Shown here: positions 54,770 to 59,493 of the stretch, in pieces | Layout: each line of letters opens with the position of its first letter | Numbering within the stretch: the stretch's first letter is position 1 | DNA from: Pseudomonadales bacterium | GTDB taxonomy: Bacteria > Pseudomonadota > Gammaproteobacteria > Pseudomonadales > Ketobacteraceae | Length of the DNA: 59,493 bases | Reading direction: 5' to 3' | Assembly (NCBI GenBank): GCA_020062665.1 | Contig: JAGUVW010000054.1 | Coordinates: 1 to 59,493, forward strand | The notes under the pieces: generated by a model | What the model was told of the DNA's origin: nothing | Seen by the model: only the letters and a program-made list of their open reading frames with translations | The model's database searches: none | Position numbers and translations under genes: made by a program

Positions 54770-55756
54770 ATGGCACAACTGAAAGCGGTGAGCGGAACCA
54801 ACGCGCACAAGACACCGGAACGGCAAGGCAGGGCACCGGGACGTGGCTCCATCATGTGGGACACGCTGACCGACATGGCCAACCTGCCACTGATGCTGCC
54901 CATCGCCACCATGCAGTCGGCGCTGCCGGCGGTGGGCACGGCGGTGAACAAATACGGCATCTACAAATCCGATCCACAGGCGCGGGGGCGGCGCACCAAC
55001 TGGTCGATGATCCGCTTTCTCTACGACGGCGGCGACTTCGCCCATCAGGAAGCCAGCAACCTGCGCGCGCTGCACGCCCACATCAAGGGCGTCAATCCGG
55101 ATGGTTCCAAGTATTTCGCGCTGAATCCCAAAACCTTCCGCATCGTGCCAGATACGTTTCTGGACGCAGTGATCCGCATTCGCCAGGACATGGGCAAGCC
55201 GCTCACGCCGGCCGAAGAAGAAAAGCTTTATCAGGAGTATGTGGATCTGTGTTTGCTGCTGGGCATTCCGCAGAAAGACATCGAGCCCACGCTGAAGGAT
55301 TTTTACGTTTATTTCGAAGACCTGATTCTGAACACGATGACGTACAACGAAACGGTGCAGTTCCTGACGACGACCGGCATCGAAAGTGCGGCGCGCCTGA
55401 AGTACGCCAAACGACTGCAGCCGCTGGCGAATGAATTCCATCGCCGCTTTGTCTATCCCACCCTGCGCCTGTGCGCGACCCGCTGCCTGCATCCACTCTA
55501 CCGCGAGCGTTTCAACCTGCCCTGGTCGGATCGCGATGAAGCGCGTTACCAGAAACTGTGTCGCCGCCTGCAGGCCTATGCGCGGGTGGTGCCGCGGGCA
55601 CTGCGCTACAACCCGGTGGCTTATCTGGTGATGCTGGGCTTTCACGGGCCGGGCCTGGTGACGTTGCAGGAGCTGGACAAGATCGAAACCCGCAAGCAGA
55701 AGCGCGCACAGCAGCGGGCGCAGGAAAAGCAGCAGAAGCAGGCGACGGAGGGATAA
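54770..55756 (+). CDS. Oxygenase MpaB-like protein (DUF2236 family)
   Basis: 328 residues, largely helical, with a basic C-terminal tail (RKQKRAQQRAQEKQQKQ). The region MIRFLYDGGDFAHQEASNLRALHAHIKGV resembles the heme-binding core of MpaB/latex-clearing type oxygenases, with His residues in FAH and LHAH. Members cleave C-C double bonds in terpenoid or polymer chains. The substrate is unknown. Start at MAQLKAV after GGAGAAGACAGGCG. Confidence 0.7.
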   Translation: MAQLKAVSGTNAHKTPERQGRAPGRGSIMWDTLTDMANLPLMLPIATMQSALPAVGTAVNKYGIYKSDPQARGRRTNWSMIRFLYDGGDFAHQEASNLRALHAHIKGVNPDGSKYFALNPKTFRIVPDTFLDAVIRIRQDMGKPLTPAEEEKLYQEYVDLCLLLGIPQKDIEPTLKDFYVYFEDLILNTMTYNETVQFLTTTGIESAARLKYAKRLQPLANEFHRRFVYPTLRLCATRCLHPLYRERFNLPWSDRDEARYQKLCRRLQAYARVVPRALRYNPVAYLVMLGFHGPGLVTLQELDKIETRKQKRAQQRAQEKQQKQATEG

Positions 55757-55760
55757 AAAG

Positions 55761-55785
55761 GGCGTTTACTTCGAACGCTGTTTTT
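55761..55785 (+). terminator. Weak hairpin terminator after the MpaB-like gene
   Basis: GCGTT and AACGC form a 5-bp stem with a 7-base loop, followed after two bases by T5. The stem is short, so efficiency is doubtful. Confidence 0.4.
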
Positions 55786-55880
55786 ACGCATTCTTTACGC
55801 CGGTTTCCACTATCGAACTGGAATCGTTACAGGGCATTTCACTAGCATGGCGCCATCCGTTCTGAGTGCAGTGCCCTGCC

Positions 55881-57341
55881 ATGCAAAGAAATTCCCGTGC
55901 GTTGACTGTCCTGCACCTGAGCAGTTTTCTGGTGCTGATTTACAGTCTGTCCATGCTGGTGCCTTTGGTGGTTGGACTTGCCTACGGGGAAGAGAATGTG
56001 TACGCATTTGCCATCACCTTCCTGCTGGCTTTTTCCCTGGGTTTGATAGGCTGGTTCAGCAGCATGAACAGCCGGCGGGTTCTGCGCACACGTGATGGCT
56101 TTCTGGTGGCAGTGGTGTTCTGGCTGCTGTTCTCGGCTGTCAGTGCCATGCCGTTCCTGGTCGATCAGCGTCTGAATCTGAGCCTGACCGACGCCGTGTT
56201 CGAGGGTGTTTCGGGCATTACCACCACGGGCGCGTCGGTGCTCGATGATATCGACAACCTCCCCAGATCCATTCTTTACTTCCGCGCCCAGCTCAATTTT
56301 CTGGGCGGTCTGGGCATCATCGTGCTAGCGATTGCAATTTTGCCGCTGCTCGGCATTGGCGGCGCCCGTTTGTACCAGTCCGAAATGCCGGGGCCGCAGA
56401 AGGAGGAAAAGCTGACGCCGCGTCTGGCCGATACCGCCAAGCATCTGTGGTTGATCTACTCGGGTCTGGCATTGCTGTGCACGCTGGCGTACTACCTGGC
56501 CGGGATGGAGCCTTTCCATGCGGTGTGCCACAGTCTGTCAACGGTGTCGCTGGGTGGCTTCTCTTCCCATGGTGCCAGCCTGGGCCATTATGACAGCTAC
56601 GCGGTGGAACTGGTGGGCGGTGTGTTTTCGATTCTGGCGGCGGTCAATTTCGCGCTTTACTTTCTGGTTCTGCATCGTCGCAGTCTGCTGCCCATATTGC
56701 GCGATGCGGAATTCCGTTTTTTCATGTTGATTGCTTCCCTGGTTGTGGGGTTTGTCTGTTTTGAACTGATCCGCACTGGAACATTCGTTGCGCTGGATGC
56801 ACTGGTGCATGGCTTCTTTCAGGCGATATCCATCATGACAGACAACGGACTGGGTGCGGCGAACTATCCCAACTGGCCGGCACATATCGTGTTGCTGATG
56901 CTGGGAGCCAGCTTTTTCGGCGGCTGCGTCGGTTCCACCTGTGGCGGCATCAAGGCCATGCGTTTCCTGATCCTTTATCAGCAAAGCAGCCGCGAGGTGC
57001 GACAGCTCATCCATCCTAACTCCGTATTTGCCACCAAGGTGGGACAGCAGCCGATTTCCGATCGGGTTGTGCGGTCGGTTTGGGGCCTGTTTTTTCTCTA
57101 TATCTTCTGCGCCTGTGTTTTTATCTGGGGACTGGTGGCCTGTGGACACGATGTGGTGACGGCGTTTGGCACGGTGGCGGCCTGCATCAATAACATGGGC
57201 GTCGGTTACGGCGAAACGGCGGCAGGATTTGGCACGCTGACGGGGCCGGCCAAATGGCTGATGTGCGCGGCCATGCTGTTCGGCCGGCTGGAGATCTTTC
57301 CCATTCTGATCGTGTTTTCGCGCACGTTCTGGCGTTTTTGA
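55881..57341 (+). CDS. trkH: TrkH-family potassium uptake membrane subunit
   Basis: 486 residues in the four-repeat K+-transporter fold. Pore segments are visible: GITTTGASVL, STVSLGGFSSHG, ITDNGLGAANYPNWP and NNMGVGYGE. GGCVGSTCGGIKAMR is the usual TrkH loop before the last helices. It needs a cytoplasmic TrkA ring, which is not in the window. ATG (MQRNSRAL) chosen; a GTG five codons earlier is possible. It is convergent with kdpE-kdpD, 18 bases away. Confidence 0.93.
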   Translation: MQRNSRALTVLHLSSFLVLIYSLSMLVPLVVGLAYGEENVYAFAITFLLAFSLGLIGWFSSMNSRRVLRTRDGFLVAVVFWLLFSAVSAMPFLVDQRLNLSLTDAVFEGVSGITTTGASVLDDIDNLPRSILYFRAQLNFLGGLGIIVLAIAILPLLGIGGARLYQSEMPGPQKEEKLTPRLADTAKHLWLIYSGLALLCTLAYYLAGMEPFHAVCHSLSTVSLGGFSSHGASLGHYDSYAVELVGGVFSILAAVNFALYFLVLHRRSLLPILRDAEFRFFMLIASLVVGFVCFELIRTGTFVALDALVHGFFQAISIMTDNGLGAANYPNWPAHIVLLMLGASFFGGCVGSTCGGIKAMRFLILYQQSSREVRQLIHPNSVFATKVGQQPISDRVVRSVWGLFFLYIFCACVFIWGLVACGHDVVTAFGTVAACINNMGVGYGETAAGFGTLTGPAKWLMCAAMLFGRLEIFPILIVFSRTFWRF

Positions 57342-57359
57342 ACCTCACAGACCGGCGCT

Positions 57360-58040
57360 TCAGTTGATCATGAGCCGATAACCCACTCCGGGTTCGGTGC
57401 GCAGGTAGTGGGGTTGTGCAGGGTCATCCCCCAGTTTCTGCCGCAGGTGGCTGACGACGATGCGCAGGTAGTGAGTGTCTTCCTGATGGCCTGGCCCCCA
57501 GATTTCCTGCAGCAGCTGGGTCTGGGTGATCACGCGGTTTGGATTGTGCGCCAGCAGTGACAGCACGCCGTACTCCTTGGGGGTGAGGCTGATTTTTTCA
57601 CCCCGCAGTTGCACCAGCCGTAACGCCAGATCGATGTGCAGCGTGCCGTCGTCGAGTACTGCTGGCGTGGTGGAAGGCAGGCGATCCCGCAGGTTGGCGC
57701 GCACCCGCGCCAGCAGTTCCTCGATGCTGAAAGGTTTGGTGACATAATCCTGGGCGCCGGCATCCAGCGCGTGCACTTTTTCGCGATCGCCGCTACGCAC
57801 CGACAGCACGATCACCGGCACTTTCGACCAAGTGCGCAATTCCGCCAGTACCTGGTGGCCGTCCATGTCCGGCAGGCCCAGATCCAGTATCACCAGATCC
57901 GGCTGCTGACGCGCCACGGCGGCCAGGCCGGTTTCACCGTTGTCGGCTTCCTGCGGTTCGTAGCCAGCGCTTTTCAGTGCGATCCGCAACATGCGGCGGA
58001 TCGGCATTTCATCATCGATCACCAGGATCTTGGCGCTCAC
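57360..58040 (-). CDS. kdpE: KdpE-like response regulator
   Basis: 226 residues, OmpR/PhoB class. The receiver has DDE at 9-11, phospho-Asp in LVILDLGLPDMDG and the conserved Lys in VTKPFS. The C-terminal winged helix shows SLTPKEYGVLSLLAHNPNRVITQTQLL and HYLRIVVSHLRQKL, close to KdpE. It would respond to the adjacent KdpD-like kinase, to which it is coupled by ATGA. Confidence 0.92.
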   Translation of the reverse strand: MSAKILVIDDEMPIRRMLRIALKSAGYEPQEADNGETGLAAVARQQPDLVILDLGLPDMDGHQVLAELRTWSKVPVIVLSVRSGDREKVHALDAGAQDYVTKPFSIEELLARVRANLRDRLPSTTPAVLDDGTLHIDLALRLVQLRGEKISLTPKEYGVLSLLAHNPNRVITQTQLLQEIWGPGHQEDTHYLRIVVSHLRQKLGDDPAQPHYLRTEPGVGYRLMIN

Positions 58041-59493
58041 ACGCTGTCCTCATTGCGGGTGGGAGTGAGGGGCAGTTCCACCACGAAGCGGGTGCCTTTG
58101 CTGTCGCTGCCTGCTTCGGCGCGCACGCTGCCGCCGTGGGCTCCGATCATACCGCGACAGATGGCGAGCCCCATGCCGGTGTTATGTTTTTTCTGGTCGC
58201 CGTCGGCCACCACATAGAACATGTCGAAGATTTTTTCCCGCACGGATTCGGGAATGCCCGGCCCCCGGTCTTCGATGATGATCCGGCAGGTGTTGTCGAC
58301 GGTCGACAGGCTGACGGTGACCGGTTCCTCTGGCGGGGAAAAGCGGGCGGCGTTTTCCAGGATGTTAAACAGGGCCTGTTCCACCAGTGCGGCATGGGCG
58401 TACAGCAGGGGCGGTTCACCCAGGGTGTGGAATTCAGTGCGCACGGCAGGAAAGTAGCGCTTCAGGCGCGTCAGTGCACTGCCGATGATGTCGGCGGCCG
58501 CCACCCAGTCCCGTTCGATCTTCAGTGTGCCGTGGCCCAGCCGTGTCATGTCCAGCAGGTTCTGGATGTAACGATCCAGGCGGCGGCTTTCCTGCAGCAG
58601 GGTGTCGATGAGTTCGTGACGATCCTGGGGTGCCAGCCGGGTGTCCAGCAGTTGCAAGCTTTCGGCGGCGCCCATCATGGCCGACAGGGGCGAGCGCAGG
58701 TCGTGGGAGACCGATGACAGCAGGGCCGAGCGCAGCTGTTCCACTTCGGTTTTCACCCGCGCGGATTCCAGATCACGGGCCAGGTGAATGCGCTGCCAGG
58801 CGTCTGCGGCCTGCTGCAGCATGGCGGAAATCAGATCGCTGTCATAGGTTTGCAGCCGCGTGATGGTGCTGTCGAAACGCAGCATGATCACGGCGATGGT
58901 TTTGTTGTGGTGGCGCACGGGAAACAGACTCCAGGCGGAGCCGGCCAGCGTGTCGGTGAGTCGGCCCGAGGGGGCTCCCTGCTTGCGGCTCCATTCGATG
59001 GCGGCGGCATCCAGCTGGTTGAACGGCTGCGATGGGCGGTGTGAGGTCTGCAGGCTGCCGTCGTCGCCACTGGTCACGGCGATGCATTCCACCTGCAGGG
59101 CGGTGGCGAGTTCCCGCGTCACGGCATTCCACAGTCCGGTATCGCTGTCGGCCACTGTCAGCTGGTTGGCCAGGGCGCGCAAGGCTTCGGAATAGCGGTT
59201 GGATTCCTTCAGCAGCAGGAACTGGCGGCGGATGCGGGACGCGGCGGGGCCGCAGATCAGGGCGATGACCGACAGGAAGATCAGGGTGGAAATGTCGTCC
59301 TGTTTTTCCACGGCGAAGGTGTGACGTGGTTCGGTGAGGAAAAAATTGAAACTCAGGAACGACAGCAGGGCGGTGGCCAGGGCGGGGCGGGCGCCGTGAC
59401 GCAGGCCGACGCCGATCACCGCGAGCACGTAGAGCAGTACCAGATTGCCGCTGCCCAGCCAGGGGGTCAGCAGGTGCGCTGTCACGGATGCCA
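58037..59493 (-). CDS. kdpD: KdpD-like sensor kinase, C-terminal part (5' end outside window)
   Basis: The frame stays open to the right edge, so the start is not seen. The 485 visible codons begin in the KdpD four-helix membrane domain (DUF4118; LLYVLAVIGVGLRHGARPALATALLSFLSFNFFLTEPRHTF). A GAF domain with a basic linker, HisKA (SSVSHDLRSPLSAMMG) and an HATPase domain (NILENAARFSP, EDRGPGIP, GMGLAICRGM) follow. The unseen N-terminus should hold the KdpD and Usp domains. KdpD senses potassium limitation or osmotic stress. Confidence 0.92.
   Translation of the reverse strand, partial: ASVTAHLLTPWLGSGNLVLLYVLAVIGVGLRHGARPALATALLSFLSFNFFLTEPRHTFAVEKQDDISTLIFLSVIALICGPAASRIRRQFLLLKESNRYSEALRALANQLTVADSDTGLWNAVTRELATALQVECIAVTSGDDGSLQTSHRPSQPFNQLDAAAIEWSRKQGAPSGRLTDTLAGSAWSLFPVRHHNKTIAVIMLRFDSTITRLQTYDSDLISAMLQQAADAWQRIHLARDLESARVKTEVEQLRSALLSSVSHDLRSPLSAMMGAAESLQLLDTRLAPQDRHELIDTLLQESRRLDRYIQNLLDMTRLGHGTLKIERDWVAAADIIGSALTRLKRYFPAVRTEFHTLGEPPLLYAHAALVEQALFNILENAARFSPPEEPVTVSLSTVDNTCRIIIEDRGPGIPESVREKIFDMFYVVADGDQKKHNTGMGLAICRGMIGAHGGSVRAEAGSDSKGTRFVVELPLTPTRNEDSV

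Overview
The window is GC-rich, densely packed bacterial DNA with no rRNA, tRNA, insertion sequence, prophage or CRISPR array that I can see. Gene content points to a motile, halotolerant, probably marine gammaproteobacterium of the Pseudomonas/Marinobacter/Alcanivorax type. The main reasons are a Pseudomonas-style motC-motD-parC-parP-cheW block, a ccm cytochrome c maturation operon, ectABCD, smc-zipA-ligA, MnmC, and several c-di-GMP proteins. I do not name a genus.

Layout. 1-3.7 kb: the end of an EAL phosphodiesterase and a hybrid sensor kinase. 3.7-10.2 kb: a minus-strand arsenic operon transcribed from an ArsR-type operator near 10.15 kb (arsC, arsR, acr3, a 34-codon ORF, gapdh, arsJ, an ArsP-like permease, a mini-thioredoxin and a second arsC). 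It combines As(III) efflux with the GAPDH/ArsJ arsenate route. 10.2-12.1 kb: an iron-type pair (PepSY membrane protein and flavin/2Fe-2S reductase) divergent from a TonB-like start across a Fur box with two overlapping promoters. 12.2-21.1 kb: chemotaxis and flagellar genes. 21.1-24.7 kb: a TSUP permease and ccmABCDE. 24.8-28.0 kb: ectD, ectC and a fused ectA-ectB frame. 28-32.3 kb: MFS and solute-binding proteins, a GntR regulator and CysZ. 32.5-41 kb: smc, zipA, ligA, a membrane protein, ppk2 and yheU. 41-50.4 kb: a REC-PAS-GGDEF-EAL protein, mnmC, an AEC permease, MOSC and hotdog proteins, and an HD-GYP sensor. 50.4-54 kb: an SDR and a DUF1538 permease coupled to two PII-like genes. 54-59.5 kb: TetR/MpaB-like divergent pair, trkH and kdpE-kdpD (partial).

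Most unusual points. (1) The cheB gene has lost its receiver domain and is joined in frame to a Fur-controlled TonB-like membrane anchor. (2) The ccm operon stops after ccmE. Points 1 and 2 suggest that the chemotaxis-ccm block is bounded by two rearrangement or assembly junctions. (3) ectA reads through into ectB without a stop; a one-base change in an A6 run would restore a normal ATGA junction. (4) A duplicated DUF1538 permease overlaps two PII-like genes, which looks like a PII-gated transport module.

No stretch longer than 300 bases lacks a gene. The intergenic gaps hold the promoters, operators and hairpins listed, or nothing I can recognise.
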